From: Gammaproteobacteria bacterium
GTDB lineage: Bacteria; Pseudomonadota; Gammaproteobacteria; Steroidobacterales; Woeseiaceae
NCBI GenBank assembly: GCA_029861535.1
Contig: JAOTZC010000001.1
Coordinates: forward strand, 62,001 to 126,000
Direction of reading: 5' to 3'
Length of the DNA stretch: 64,000 nucleotides
Under the pieces are notes generated by a model that saw nothing but the letters and a program-made list of their open reading frames with translations, had not been told where the DNA came from and searched no databases. Shown one piece after another: positions 44,681-54,700 of the stretch. Within the stretch, counting starts at the first letter, position 1. Every line of letters starts with the position of its first letter. The position numbers and the translations under genes were made by a program.

Positions 44681-45684
44681 TGCGCCGCTCGATCCGTAGC
44701 CGAATTCTCCGCCTCAACGAAAACTCGAGACAGCGTCGTGCGACTAATATTGGCGCCGCAAATCAGTATGACGACATTCTGGTCGCTAAATTTGGCACTC
44801 TGTTGCTGAAACCCAGCGATTGCAACGCCAGCGGCGCCTTCGATTAGCTGATGTTGAGCATCGATAAAATCACACATGCCACGGGCGATGGCTGTCTCAT
44901 CGACAAGCAAATAGTCGTCGACCAGCTCGCGGCACAGCTCGAATGTAATTGCATCGGCCTCAACGCCACCTGCCGTGCCGTCTGAAAATGTTTGCTCACT
45001 TGGCATCTCGATGATTTCACCCGCCTCCACCGAACGTGTCATGACCGGCGAATTGGCCGGCTGACAGCCGACAATTTTGATTTCCCGATTGTGGCGTTTT
45101 AATACGCTTCCGACTCCGCTGACTAGGCCGCCACCGCCGATTGCAATAAATGCGGCGTCGATATTGGGCAACTGCGCCATTATTTCGACGCCACAGCTGC
45201 CCTGCCCGGCGATGACTTCCTCGTCATTGTATGGCGATAGATAAAACATATCGTTTTGCAGAGCGTATTCCCGAGCATGCCTTTCGGTATCGAGCCCGTC
45301 GTTGCCAAAGAATCGAACCTCGCCACCAAAAGATTTAATCGCTTCGACCTTGGTTGGCGAGGTTTGTTCGGGTACAAAAATTATCCCGCCAATGTTTAGT
45401 GTCCGCATTGCGTAAGCGACAGCGGCACCATGATTGCCGCTCGACGCGACAACACATCCGGCCTTGCGTTGTTCTGGCGATAGCGTCATTAGTCGATTCG
45501 CCGCGCCGCGCAATTTGAAAGACCCTGTGTGTTGCAAGTTTTCGAGCTTGAACCAGACTTTGGCGCCAGTTATTGCACTGAACTGCGGTGAATACTCGAG
45601 CGGCGTTTCGCGAACGAGCCCACCAATGCGCGCCGCCGCCCGCTCCGCCGCAGCCGCAATCATTTGAGTGCTGGGCGCGTTCAC
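44677..45684 (-). CDS. Threonine/serine dehydratase, PLP fold-type II
   Basis: A 335-aa enzyme from GTG 45684 (MNAPSTQM); ATG 45663 is the alternative. PLP Lys is in HTGSFKLRGAANR, with SSGNHGAAVAYA and IGGGGLVSGVGSVLK as phosphate-binding loops. There is no C-terminal ACT domain, so it is the catabolic TdcB/serine-racemase-like size class and not biosynthetic IlvA. The gene lies 19 bp after the zinc peptidase stop and overlaps the amidohydrolase by 4 bp. Confidence 0.9.
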   Translation of the reverse strand: MNAPSTQMIAAAAERAAARIGGLVRETPLEYSPQFSAITGAKVWFKLENLQHTGSFKLRGAANRLMTLSPEQRKAGCVVASSGNHGAAVAYAMRTLNIGGIIFVPEQTSPTKVEAIKSFGGEVRFFGNDGLDTERHAREYALQNDMFYLSPYNDEEVIAGQGSCGVEIMAQLPNIDAAFIAIGGGGLVSGVGSVLKRHNREIKIVGCQPANSPVMTRSVEAGEIIEMPSEQTFSDGTAGGVEADAITFELCRELVDDYLLVDETAIARGMCDFIDAQHQLIEGAAGVAIAGFQQQSAKFSDQNVVILICGANISRTTLSRVFVEAENSATDRAAQ

Positions 45685-45703
45685 CGCCTGAATGTATCCA
45701 GCG

Positions 45704-46561
45704 TCAGAGCCGTGCCGCGCCAAATGTGTCACAGTTATCCGGGTCGCCGGAGGCCAAACCGGCTCGGAACCAGCGTTGTCGTTGCTCCGACGTGCCATGT
45801 GTAAATGATTCCGGGACCACGCGCCCTTGACTCTGCCGCTGCAAACGATCGTCGCCTATCGCGCTGGCGGCATTTAGCGCTTCTTCGACGTCGCCGGACT
45901 CCAAAATGCTGCGCGCTTTATCGGCCCGGTTCGCCCATACGCCAGCCAGGCAGTCGGCCTGCAACTCCAGCTGGACCGACAGCTGGTTCACCTCGGCTTT
46001 ACCGCGGCCTTGCTGCATGCGCCGCACTTCTGAGGAAATTCCGAGCAGGTTTTGCACATGATGGCCGACCTCATGCGCAAGAACATACGCCTGCGCGAAA
46101 TCGCCGGGCGCTTTGAAACGCGTGCGCATGTCTTGATAAAAACTCAGATCGATGTACGCCTTTTGGTCGGCGGGACAATAGAACGGCCCCATCGCAGCTT
46201 GGCCCAGTCCACACGCCGAGCGCGTTGCGCCGCTGAATAACACCAGAGTCGGTTCGCGATACTGCTGACCTTGGCTACTAAAGATCGCATTCCAGACATC
46301 TTCCGTGTCGGCCATGACAACTGAGATCATGTCGGCCATCGGATCATTTTTCAGGTCTTCCGCCGTCGGTTGCGATCCCGACGTACTGGCGCCACCGGTG
46401 GACTGCGTGCCCTGAATCAAAAACGTCGGATCGACGCCGAAATACATCGCGACGAGTACCAGGACGATCGTGCCTATACCGCCACCCAGCAGACGCCCAC
46501 CAACCTTCTGGCCACGCCGATCTTCGATATTGCTGCTTCGTCTTCCACCGCGCCAACGCAT
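45704..46561 (-). CDS. Neutral zinc metallopeptidase, YpfJ family
   Basis: A 285-aa membrane-anchored peptidase from ATG 46561, with GGAG ten bases upstream. A basic N-terminus (MRWRGGRRSSNIEDRRG) and one transmembrane helix (about 26-45) precede the catalytic VLAHEVGHHVQNLLG (HEXXH). FYCPADQKAYIDLSFY and ELQADCLAGVWAN are family motifs. Function unknown in any detail. First gene of a probable operon with the dehydratase and amidohydrolase. Confidence 0.93.
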   Translation of the reverse strand: MRWRGGRRSSNIEDRRGQKVGGRLLGGGIGTIVLVLVAMYFGVDPTFLIQGTQSTGGASTSGSQPTAEDLKNDPMADMISVVMADTEDVWNAIFSSQGQQYREPTLVLFSGATRSACGLGQAAMGPFYCPADQKAYIDLSFYQDMRTRFKAPGDFAQAYVLAHEVGHHVQNLLGISSEVRRMQQGRGKAEVNQLSVQLELQADCLAGVWANRADKARSILESGDVEEALNAASAIGDDRLQRQSQGRVVPESFTHGTSEQRQRWFRAGLASGDPDNCDTFGAARL

Positions 46562-46690
46562 GCTTCGCTCCATTAGTCTATCGACAGGCATTTTGAGTCA
46601 AGCTCGGGGGGTTTGACAAATCGGATGGCCAATTTGACGATACATTCGACGCTGAGCCGTGTGTAAAGGCCGTTTAAGACACTGTGTTGA

Positions 46691-48202
46691 TTACATTTGT
46701 CCCTCGATTGGTAGCAGGCTCATGAGCCAGGTCGAAAATCGTCGCCAGACTGTTGTGTGGGGCTCTTTGTACAAGATCATGTCACCGTCACTGTGCCGCG
46801 ACAACCAACTCAGCCCACCTTTCGATGTCAGCTCAAGACGATAAGCAAGCTCCGGCAATAAGACATTGATCGATTCGGCCATCTCAGACGCAAGCTGAGT
46901 CGATTTCACCGCCATTCCCATTTCGGTATTGATATACAGAGAACGTGGATCGAGATTGAACGATCCAACGAATAGTTCGTCACGGTCGACAACCGCAACT
47001 TTTGAGTGCAGCGTTATTTTCGCAGATTGTGCGTCTTCGCCAGCCGCCGGGCTCGTTAACAATTCGTACAGCTCGATGCCTTTGCGCAACAACGGTTTTC
47101 TGTAACGCGCATAGACAGCATGAACACTGGAGTGATTCGTCGATGCGAGAGAGTTTGTGACAATCACCACACGCACGCCTCGTTGGACCAGTGAGGCAAA
47201 CAGTTCAACACCTTGTCGTAACGGCACGAAGTAGGGCGAAACAACGATCAGTTCCGAAACTGCCTCTGCGGCCATCTTGCGCAAATGATCTGTCGTTTCT
47301 CCGACTTGCTGCCTTACCAAACCACGCACTTTGTCCGGATGATCGAGCACGAGTTCGGCATCGGCCGGGACCAGTTTCAAACCACCTTCGCCGAGTTCCA
47401 ATTTCTTTTGCGATTCCACATCGTGAATCGAGCGACCTTCCGAATGATGCTCGATAAATCGCACACCTTCGTCCATCATTTCTTCGATCGACGGTATCGC
47501 CTGTGGTCTGCCAAGAAACTCGATCGGAATCGACTCTTTCGTGTTCCAGTATTCATCGAATCCTATCGACACATCGCTAACGACATTGCCGATGGCAAGC
47601 AGGTCTTCATCGAGAAATTCGTTCAACAGACTGGATTGAAAATACTCATCGGCCAAATTTCGGCCGCCGACAATCGTGAATTGGCTATCGACGGTGAACG
47701 ACTTGTTGTGCATACGCCGGTTCAACAGGTTGAAGTTTGCGATGAAGCTCACAAAGCGGGATCGTTGCCGTGGAAACGGATTGAATACCCGCACTTCGAT
47801 TTTTTCGTGCCGGCCGAGTGCAAGCAAACCAGGATCAACGGGCTGTGTCAGCGCATCATCCATCAACAAGCGCACACGAACGCCGCGGTTTGCGGCATTG
47901 ATCAGCGCCATTACGACGAGGTTGCCGCTCAGGTCGTCGCGTACCAGGTAGCTTTGGATGTCGATGGTTGAATCCGCAAGCTCGATCAACTGCAAACGAA
48001 TAATTAGTGCTTCGGAACCGACATTCAATCGGTGCACGCCATTCTCGCATTGACGACGCTGTAACCAATCGCCGGCGAGTTTTCCAAGACGCGTGTCGGC
48101 GGTATCGACGACGGCATTGGATTCACTACGCTCTGGCAGTTTGAAAAACCTGTGATAACGCGACGGTAGGCGCGCACCAACCAGTGAACTTAGCATTCCC
48201 AC
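46691..48202 (-). CDS. Phospholipase D superfamily protein, ClsC/YmdC-like cardiolipin synthase
   Basis: A 503-aa protein with two HKD active-site motifs: HNKSFTVDSQFTIVGGRN and HSKVAVVDRDELFVGSFN. RMHNKS and the downstream ADEYFQSS..DEDLLA match the ClsC group, which condenses phospholipids to cardiolipin at the membrane. No N-terminal transmembrane helices are evident, also as in ClsC. E. coli ClsC works with a YmdB partner not seen here, so the name is a family-level call. Confidence 0.88.
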   Translation of the reverse strand: MGMLSSLVGARLPSRYHRFFKLPERSESNAVVDTADTRLGKLAGDWLQRRQCENGVHRLNVGSEALIIRLQLIELADSTIDIQSYLVRDDLSGNLVVMALINAANRGVRVRLLMDDALTQPVDPGLLALGRHEKIEVRVFNPFPRQRSRFVSFIANFNLLNRRMHNKSFTVDSQFTIVGGRNLADEYFQSSLLNEFLDEDLLAIGNVVSDVSIGFDEYWNTKESIPIEFLGRPQAIPSIEEMMDEGVRFIEHHSEGRSIHDVESQKKLELGEGGLKLVPADAELVLDHPDKVRGLVRQQVGETTDHLRKMAAEAVSELIVVSPYFVPLRQGVELFASLVQRGVRVVIVTNSLASTNHSSVHAVYARYRKPLLRKGIELYELLTSPAAGEDAQSAKITLHSKVAVVDRDELFVGSFNLDPRSLYINTEMGMAVKSTQLASEMAESINVLLPELAYRLELTSKGGLSWLSRHSDGDMILYKEPHTTVWRRFSTWLMSLLPIEGQM

Positions 48203-48311
48203 CCGGTCAGCATCTCACAGATTTCTCCGGCATTTGACAATAACCAAAATTGTTGCCGTAAGCGGCCGTATTTCATTGACAGATTTCAGCACCGCGTGCA
48301 ACGATGTCCAA

Positions 48312-48413
48312 TCGTTAGATAACGGCACACCTGTCGAAAGGCAGGGCCGCAAAGCCACCGATCGACGGGTCTTGACCGACGAGGTTTTTGCCTACGACAG
48401 CGGGGTTACCGGA
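48312..48413 (+). ncRNA. Class I cyclic-di-GMP riboswitch (GEMM-I)
   Basis: GGCACACCTGTC, a GAAA tetraloop (48336-48339), GGCAGGGCCGCAAAGCC and, after a second hairpin region, CGACAGCGGGGTTACCGG align with the GEMM-I aptamer in order and spacing. In detail GGC-ACA-CCTGTC-GAAA-GGCAGG-GCCGCAAA-GCC parallels the Vibrio Vc2 form. The 3' end contains the GGAG (48411-48414) that serves as the Shine-Dalgarno of the FAD oxidase gene starting at 48421, so control is likely at translation initiation. The 5' junction (before GGC) departs from consensus. Confidence 0.85.
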
Positions 48414-48420
48414 GACGAGA

Positions 48421-49773
48421 ATGAACTCAGCCCGTATGAAAAATACTGGCCGTTTTGGCGCCCAGCGCCCCGCCGAACCCGCCGAAATCTCTGTAAATAC
48501 AATTAAGAAATTGCTTCGCGTGATGGACCGCGACGCGAATGTCGCTGTCCCTGTCCGGCCACAGGGCGCGGCAACTGCCGCAACGGACTGCAATCAAAGC
48601 GCTGCCGGAACAGTCGTTCGAATGACCGAGCTAGACCGAATCCTGCACATCGATCCCGAAAATCTCACCGTGACAGCACAAGCTGGAATCCGGCTCTATG
48701 CGCTAGCCGAGGCGCTCGCCGAACAGAGGCTTCAGCTTATCGGCAATCACGACATGATGGGACGGACTTTGGGCGGCGCAATCGCCGCTCCGAGTTTGGG
48801 GGCAGGAATCGGCAACGAATCTGGATCGCTAGCCAGCCACGTGATAAGCGTAAAGATGGTGTCGGGCGCAGGTCAACCGATGACTGTAGACAATAAACAG
48901 CCAAAATTGCTTGGTGCAATGCGCGCCAGCTATGGCCTACTTGGCGTCATCGTGGAAGCGACACTAAAAGTGCAGCCGATCGCAACGTTTTCGGCAACCC
49001 ATCGCCGACTTCGGATCGATGAATTTAGTTCGATCGTCGACACATTAACGAACAACGAAGTCGGTATTCGATTTTGTATGATGCCATACCGCGATCGCGT
49101 CTATCTCGATCTCCGACGTTACGCAGCCGATGCTGGCAACGCCTACAACACGCCATGGAGAATCAAGGACTGGGGTGAAAGCACGGTCATGCCACATGTC
49201 TGCAAGTCGCTGAACATTCTGCTGCCGATTCAATCAGTTCGTTACCGCCTTATCGATAGTGTTACCGAAGCCACACAGGGAATCATTAATAGTCGATTTG
49301 TACGCTCAGGTAGTAACGCGAGCGCGCAGAGTCGGACAGCGAGTCGTGCGCGTCGCGTTCTGTACTCAACCTGGTGTTTTCCGGCCACCGATTTTTCCTT
49401 CGTACTGAAGGCTTATCAGAAATTTTGTCGCGAGACCTATGAGCGAACCCACTATCGCTGCGACCTTCCAGCGATAGGATATCGAGTCTGCAAGGATTCG
49501 TCGGCCGCGCTGTCACCGGCGTTCGACGAACCGATGATTGCATTGCAGACAACGTCGATGCAGAGGAAGGGCTGGGAAGATTTCGCCATTGATCTTGCAG
49601 ACTTCGCCGAGAACTGGGCCGGTGTCCCGATCTTCAGTCAGACCCGATCACTCCGCGCCGATTACGCAAAGCAGGTTTTCGCCGAACGGCTCGAATTCTT
49701 TCGTCGGATCAGACGACAGTTAGATCCCGAGGATCGATTGCTGACGCCTTTTATGGCGCAGTATTTCAACTAA
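48421..49773 (+). CDS. FAD-linked oxidase, D-arabinono-1,4-lactone oxidase/GULO-like
   Basis: A 450-aa vanillyl-alcohol-oxidase-fold flavoprotein. ATG 48421 is set by GGAGACGA; a TTG 11 codons earlier would lie inside the riboswitch. The FAD-binding half has VPVRPQGAATAATDCNQS, MTELDRILHIDPENLTVTAQAG, MMGRTLGGAIAAPSLGAG and the GLLGVIVEATL end. The C-terminal half has RADYAKQVFAERLEFFRRIRRQLDPEDRLLTPFM, typical of aldonolactone oxidases. Substrate uncertain. It is predicted to respond to c-di-GMP through its leader. Confidence 0.85.
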   Translation: MNSARMKNTGRFGAQRPAEPAEISVNTIKKLLRVMDRDANVAVPVRPQGAATAATDCNQSAAGTVVRMTELDRILHIDPENLTVTAQAGIRLYALAEALAEQRLQLIGNHDMMGRTLGGAIAAPSLGAGIGNESGSLASHVISVKMVSGAGQPMTVDNKQPKLLGAMRASYGLLGVIVEATLKVQPIATFSATHRRLRIDEFSSIVDTLTNNEVGIRFCMMPYRDRVYLDLRRYAADAGNAYNTPWRIKDWGESTVMPHVCKSLNILLPIQSVRYRLIDSVTEATQGIINSRFVRSGSNASAQSRTASRARRVLYSTWCFPATDFSFVLKAYQKFCRETYERTHYRCDLPAIGYRVCKDSSAALSPAFDEPMIALQTTSMQRKGWEDFAIDLADFAENWAGVPIFSQTRSLRADYAKQVFAERLEFFRRIRRQLDPEDRLLTPFMAQYFN

Positions 49774-49868
49774 GCAGGTCACCAGCGGCCAAAATAAGCG
49801 CGTCGGCCCGCCGAAAAACGACTATTCGCGGCGCTAGCGCAGCCGAAAATCCCAAAAAAGCTCTATAA

Positions 49869-49908
49869 GTGATTGTTTTGCGGCCGTTTGTGGTCCCGAA
49901 ACAATCAC
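49869..49908. promoter_or_regulatory. 10-bp perfect inverted repeat upstream of padR
   Basis: GTGATTGTTT (49869-49878) is repeated inverted as AAACAATCAC (49899-49908) around a 20-nt spacer. There is no T run after it, so it is not a standard terminator; it may be an operator for the PadR regulator (start 49995) or an mRNA structure after the oxidase stop at 49773. Confidence 0.45.
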
Positions 49909-49930
49909 ATACAGAACTATTGTGGACTTT

Positions 49931-49967
49931 ATATATCGAAGTGATAGTATGCATCGCCCCGATATAT
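49931..49967. promoter_or_regulatory. ATATATCG/CGATATAT inverted repeat in the padR promoter region
   Basis: ATATATCG (49931-49938) and CGATATAT (49960-49967) form an inverted pair separated by 21 bp, 28-64 bp upstream of padR. The same CGATATAT core also occurs at 54976 in front of the second RND operon, but also at 21341 near cysB, so it is not specific. Role as a PadR site is a guess. Confidence 0.35.
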
Positions 49968-49994
49968 GCGGTGTCGCCGCCGGACGTGTGATTT

Positions 49995-50540
49995 ATGGAT
50001 GTAAAGACTGTATGCCTGGGAATGCTGACCGATGGGGAGGCGTCAGGTTATGACCTCAAGAAGCAATTCGAATCCTCATTCGCGCACTTCTTCGCCGCCG
50101 GTTATGGATCCATATACCCGGCATTGTCCGCGCTCGCCAAAGACGGGCTCGTTCAGTGTCAGGAAATTCCACAGGAAGGAAAGCCGGACCGCAAAGTCTA
50201 TCGAATTACCGGCGAAGGTCGCGAACACCTGCACGAAGCATTAAGAAAGCCAGACCCGAGCCACAAGGTGCGCTCGGAGTTTCTCGCGACGATGTGTTTC
50301 GCTCATTTGATGACGGCCGAACAAATCGACACGGTGATGGCTAGTCGTATTGACGATATCGATCACAATCTGTCTTTGATTAAAGAATTTGAAACGTCTT
50401 GCCAGCAGAGCGCGACGCCCGGCATGCGTTTCGTCTGTGGTTGCGGCACGGCTGTCATGCAGGCGATGAGAAAATATATAGAGGAAAACAGGGAATTACT
50501 TTCGAGCAAAGAGTGTTCGAAAAAGATTGCTGCGGGCTGA
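49995..50540 (+). CDS. PadR-family transcriptional regulator
   Basis: A 181-aa regulator. The winged helix is N-terminal: VCLGMLTDGEASGYDLKKQF, then YGSIYPALSALAKDGLVQ, with the usual beta wing and REHLHEALRK. The C-terminal helices (PadR_C/Vir_C-like, about 90-180) mediate dimerisation; it contains CGCG and a Cys near the end. Members usually repress nearby drug- or stress-response genes and release DNA upon ligand binding. It precedes the adaptor and RND pump by 34 bp and probably controls them. Confidence 0.92.
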   Translation: MDVKTVCLGMLTDGEASGYDLKKQFESSFAHFFAAGYGSIYPALSALAKDGLVQCQEIPQEGKPDRKVYRITGEGREHLHEALRKPDPSHKVRSEFLATMCFAHLMTAEQIDTVMASRIDDIDHNLSLIKEFETSCQQSATPGMRFVCGCGTAVMQAMRKYIEENRELLSSKECSKKIAAG

Positions 50541-50574
50541 CACCAGAACCGCAAAGACTTACGGGATAATTGAA

Positions 50575-51699
50575 ATGGAATTGGCCAAACTCCAGCAACA
50601 CCGTTCATGGTTCATATCGGCCGCCAGTGCAGCGATTATCGGACTGTGGTTGCTGTCCGGGCAGGTTTTTAATGATGCGACGGAAGCGGAACAGGAATCA
50701 ACGGCGCGGACAAAGGAACGTCCGCGAAGCAGCGTGCGCGTTCGAACTCAAAACGCTGAGGAAATACAACGAACGATTGTCGTTAACGGCCAAACGGCGC
50801 CATCACGTATCGTACAGCTGGCCGCCGAAACTGACGGCCGCGTCGAATTTATCGGTGCGGATCGTGGCAGCAACGTCAATCGTGGCAGTGTTGTCGTTCG
50901 ATTGGATGCCCGCGATCGGCACGCTCGTCTCGCCCAAGCGCAAGCGACGCTAAAGCAGCGTGAAGTCGAATTTGATGCGCGCGAGAAGCTCAAGACATCC
51001 AGCTACGTCTCGGAAGCTCAATTGCACGAAGCCCTTGCCGCGCTCGAAGCCGCGAAGACCGAAGTGACGCGCGCCGAACTCGATCTCAAGTACATGACGA
51101 TTCGCGCACCGTTCAACGGGGCGCTGCAGGCTCGGATTGTCGAGCAGGGCGACTTCGTCAAACTTGGCGATCCGATCGCAACCTTTGTGGACAATAGAAC
51201 AATGATTGTCTCCGCAAATCTTTCCGAATTCGATGCGCATTACGTACAAATTGACGACCAGGCCGAGGCGCGCCTTGCAACTGGCGAAACCGTGTATGGA
51301 CAAATTCGTTATGTTGCCCCGGTCGCCGACGAATCGACGCGTACGTTTTTGGTCGAACTCGAGATTGACAACAGTGACGGCACGCTGCGCGCCGGTGGTA
51401 CAGCCGAACTACGTATTCCAGCGGAGACAGTGCTTGCGCATCGTATGTCACCGGCACTGCTGACGCTCGATGACGCTGGCAATGTCGGGATCAAGATTAT
51501 TAACACGGATGGTGCTGTCGAATTTGTCGCTGCCGACATTGCGCTGTCGACCAGTGAAGGCGTCTGGATTGCCGGGCTACCAAAATCAGCAACGATCATC
51601 ACCGTCGGCCAGGGTTTCGTCCCAAGCGGCGCAATCGTCAATGCTGTTCCGGAAAGTGATGTCGACACGGCAGTAGCTATCCAGTCCAACGGAGACTGA
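50575..51699 (+). CDS. RND efflux periplasmic adaptor (HlyD/MFP family)
   Basis: A 374-aa adaptor from ATG 50575. An N-terminal transmembrane anchor (about 11-30) replaces a lipobox. Lipoyl-like half motifs TDGRVEFIGADRGSNVNRGSVVVRLD and FNGALQARIVEQGDFVKLGDPI flank a helical hairpin (about 103-155), then beta-barrel and membrane-proximal domains. It bridges the RND pump to an outer-membrane channel. Its stop is 5 bp upstream of the permease ATG. Confidence 0.92.
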   Translation: MELAKLQQHRSWFISAASAAIIGLWLLSGQVFNDATEAEQESTARTKERPRSSVRVRTQNAEEIQRTIVVNGQTAPSRIVQLAAETDGRVEFIGADRGSNVNRGSVVVRLDARDRHARLAQAQATLKQREVEFDAREKLKTSSYVSEAQLHEALAALEAAKTEVTRAELDLKYMTIRAPFNGALQARIVEQGDFVKLGDPIATFVDNRTMIVSANLSEFDAHYVQIDDQAEARLATGETVYGQIRYVAPVADESTRTFLVELEIDNSDGTLRAGGTAELRIPAETVLAHRMSPALLTLDDAGNVGIKIINTDGAVEFVAADIALSTSEGVWIAGLPKSATIITVGQGFVPSGAIVNAVPESDVDTAVAIQSNGD

Positions 51700-51704
51700 A
51701 TGTA

Positions 51705-54700
51705 ATGCGGGTTATTGAATCGGCAATGTCCCGATCTCGAACGGTATTGCTGGCGCTCGTCACGGTGCTGATCGCCGGCTTGTACGCATATATGACCATT
51801 CCTAAGGAAGCCGAGCCCGACATCGAAATTCCTAACATCTACGTAAGTATTCAGTTCGAGGGAGTCTCTCCGGAAGACTCGGAGCGTCTATTGGTACGAC
51901 CAATGGAGCAGGAATTGCGCTCAATCGAAGGCATCAAAGAGATGACTTCGACGGCGTATGAAGGTGGTGCCAACGTGCTGGTCGAATTCGACGCTGGTAT
52001 CGATACCAACGTGGCGTTGCAAGACGTTCGCGAAAAGGTCGACAAAGCAAAAGCGGAAATTCCCAGCGAGGCTGACGAACCGACAGTCAACGAAGTGAAA
52101 ATTTCGCGCTTCGATCCCATGCTTGTCCTAAATTTGGCCGGCAACGTCTCCGAGCGCACGTTGACGACGATAGCCAAAGATCTCAAGGAAAAGATCGAAG
52201 GCTTGAACGGTGTCCTTGAAGTTAACCTGGTCGGTGTTCGCGAAGAATTGATGGAAGTCGTCGTCGACCCTTTGGCGATGGAAAGTTACGGTCTCGACCA
52301 GGCACAGATAATCCGGTTTATCAGTCTCAATAATCGATTGGTCGCCGCCGGATCCTTGGAATCGGACGAGGGGCGCTTTCCCGTCAAAGTGCCGGGTGTC
52401 GTTGAGACCGCCGAGGACGTCTTGAATATGCCGATCAAGGCAGTCGGCGATCGCATTGTGCACTTCAAGGACATTGCACAGGTCCGACGCACTTATAAGG
52501 ATGCTGAAAGTTTCGCCCGGTTAAACGGCACGCCCGCCCTTGCGATTGAAGTTATTCAACGTTCCGGCGCAAATGTTATCGACACGATCGCTGAAGTTAA
52601 CTCAGTCCTGGACAACGAACGACGGTATTGGCCTCCAGAGATAGAAATCGTCGCGTCGCGTGACAAGTCAAAAGACGTTAATGACATGTTGTCGGAATTA
52701 CAAAACAGCGTATTGATCGCCGTGATGCTCGTCTTTATCGTCATCATTGGAATACTCGGTATCCGTGCAGCATTGCTGGTCGGAGTAGCGATTCCTGGCA
52801 GCTTTTTGATGGGCATATTGTTGATCGGCGCATTTGGCGTAACGATCAACATGATGGTGTTGTTCGCACTAATCATGGCTGTCGGCATGTTGGTCGACGG
52901 CGCCATTGTCGTTACCGAAATGGCCGATCGACGCATGGCCGAGGGCGAATCTCGACTCGACGCCTATCAGCGCGCCGCGATCCGCATGGCCTGGCCAATC
53001 ATCGCGTCGACATGTACGACGCTTGCGGCGTTCGTGCCGCTCGCGCTTTGGCCCGGCATATCGGGTGAATTCATGAAGTATTTGCCGATCACGCTGATCG
53101 CGGTGCTATCCGCTTCCTTGGTTATGGCGCTGCTGTTTGTGCCAACGCTGGGGTCGCTCTTTGGCAGAACCGGCGCGGACAATGCCGAGGCGCGACGCAA
53201 TCTTGCGGCGGCTGAAACCGGCGATCTCGATACCGTGACCGGATTTACCGGCGTCTATGTTCGTTTTCTACAACGGTCATTGCAGCGTCCTTGGATAAAC
53301 GTCGCCGTCGTATCGGGCTTGTTGTTGGCGATTTACGCTGCATTTATCGGCTTCGGTCGCGGCACCGAATATTTTCCGGACGTCGAACAACCGTTCGGTA
53401 CCGTCGACATTCGTGCGCGTGGCGATTTGTCGATCGACGAGAAGGATAGGTTCGTTCGTCAGATCGAACAGCGTGTACTCGGCATGCCGGAGATCAAATA
53501 CCTGTATGCGAAGACGGGTAGCAGTGATCAGGGCGCCGAAGACTTAATCGGCTCGCTGACATTAAACTATGTCGATTGGGACGAACGACGAACGGCCGAC
53601 GAGATTCTTGGCGAAATTCGAGACAACACCGCCGACCTTGTCGGTGTTGTCGTGGAAACGCGTAAGCCGGATCCCGGTCCGCCGCAGGGTAAGCCCATAT
53701 ATATTGAATTCTCGTCGCGTAACTACAGTCTGCTCTATCCAACCGTGTCCTACGTTCGTAATGTACTTGAAGAACACGAGGCCATAATCAACATCGAAGA
53801 CAGTCTGCCGTTGCCCGGCATCGAATGGCAGGTGCGCGTTGACCGTGCTGAAGCCGCTCGATTTGGCGCTGATGTCGCGATGGTAGGCGCGATGGTGCAG
53901 CTGGTAACCAATGGCATCAAACTCGGCGAGTATCGGCCGGACGATAGCGATGATGAGATCGATATTCGGGTTCGTTATCCGAGCGATAGCCGTACGCTCG
54001 CACAAATCGACGAATTACGAATTCCGACAGACGGTGGTCTGGTGCCGATCAGTACGTTTGTGACTCGCGAACCTGCACAAAAAGTTAGCACGATCAATCG
54101 CACCGACCGAAAACGAACCATTACGCTTCAGGCCGACGTGTTACCGGCGTACCTGCCGACCGATGTGATCGCCGAATTGCAGGCGTTGGCGCCAACGCTC
54201 GACATCGATCCCGCCGTTAGCATGGAATTCCGCGGCACTATTGAGGACCAGCAAGAAGACCAGGAGTTTCTGGTTCAGGCAATGCTAGTCGCACTCGCAA
54301 TGATGGCGATCATCTTAGTCACGCAGTTCAACAGCGTTTATCAAGCGCTGCTTATTCTGACCGCCGTGGGCTTCTCAACGGGCGGCGTCATGCTGGGCCA
54401 TCTGATCATGGACAGGCCATTTGGGATAATCATGTCGAGTGTAGGCGTCATCACGCTGGCCGGCATCGTCGTAAACAACAATATTGTGTTTATCGACACG
54501 TATAACGTGTTACGTGCTCGCGGTGCCGCCGCTTACAATGCCGTCTTGCGCACATGCGCGATTCGCCTTCGTCCTGTTTTGCTGACCACGGTTACGACAA
54601 TTATCGGCCTATTGCCGATGGTTCTTGGCATCAACATCAATTTGATCGACCGGGAGGTATCCATCGGCGCGCCTAGTTCGCAGTGGTGGACACAGCTCGC

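Noticed and set aside
48234-48506. 90-aa plus-strand frame over the riboswitch
   Set aside because: It overlaps the aptamer and the FAD oxidase start in another frame and has no motifs.
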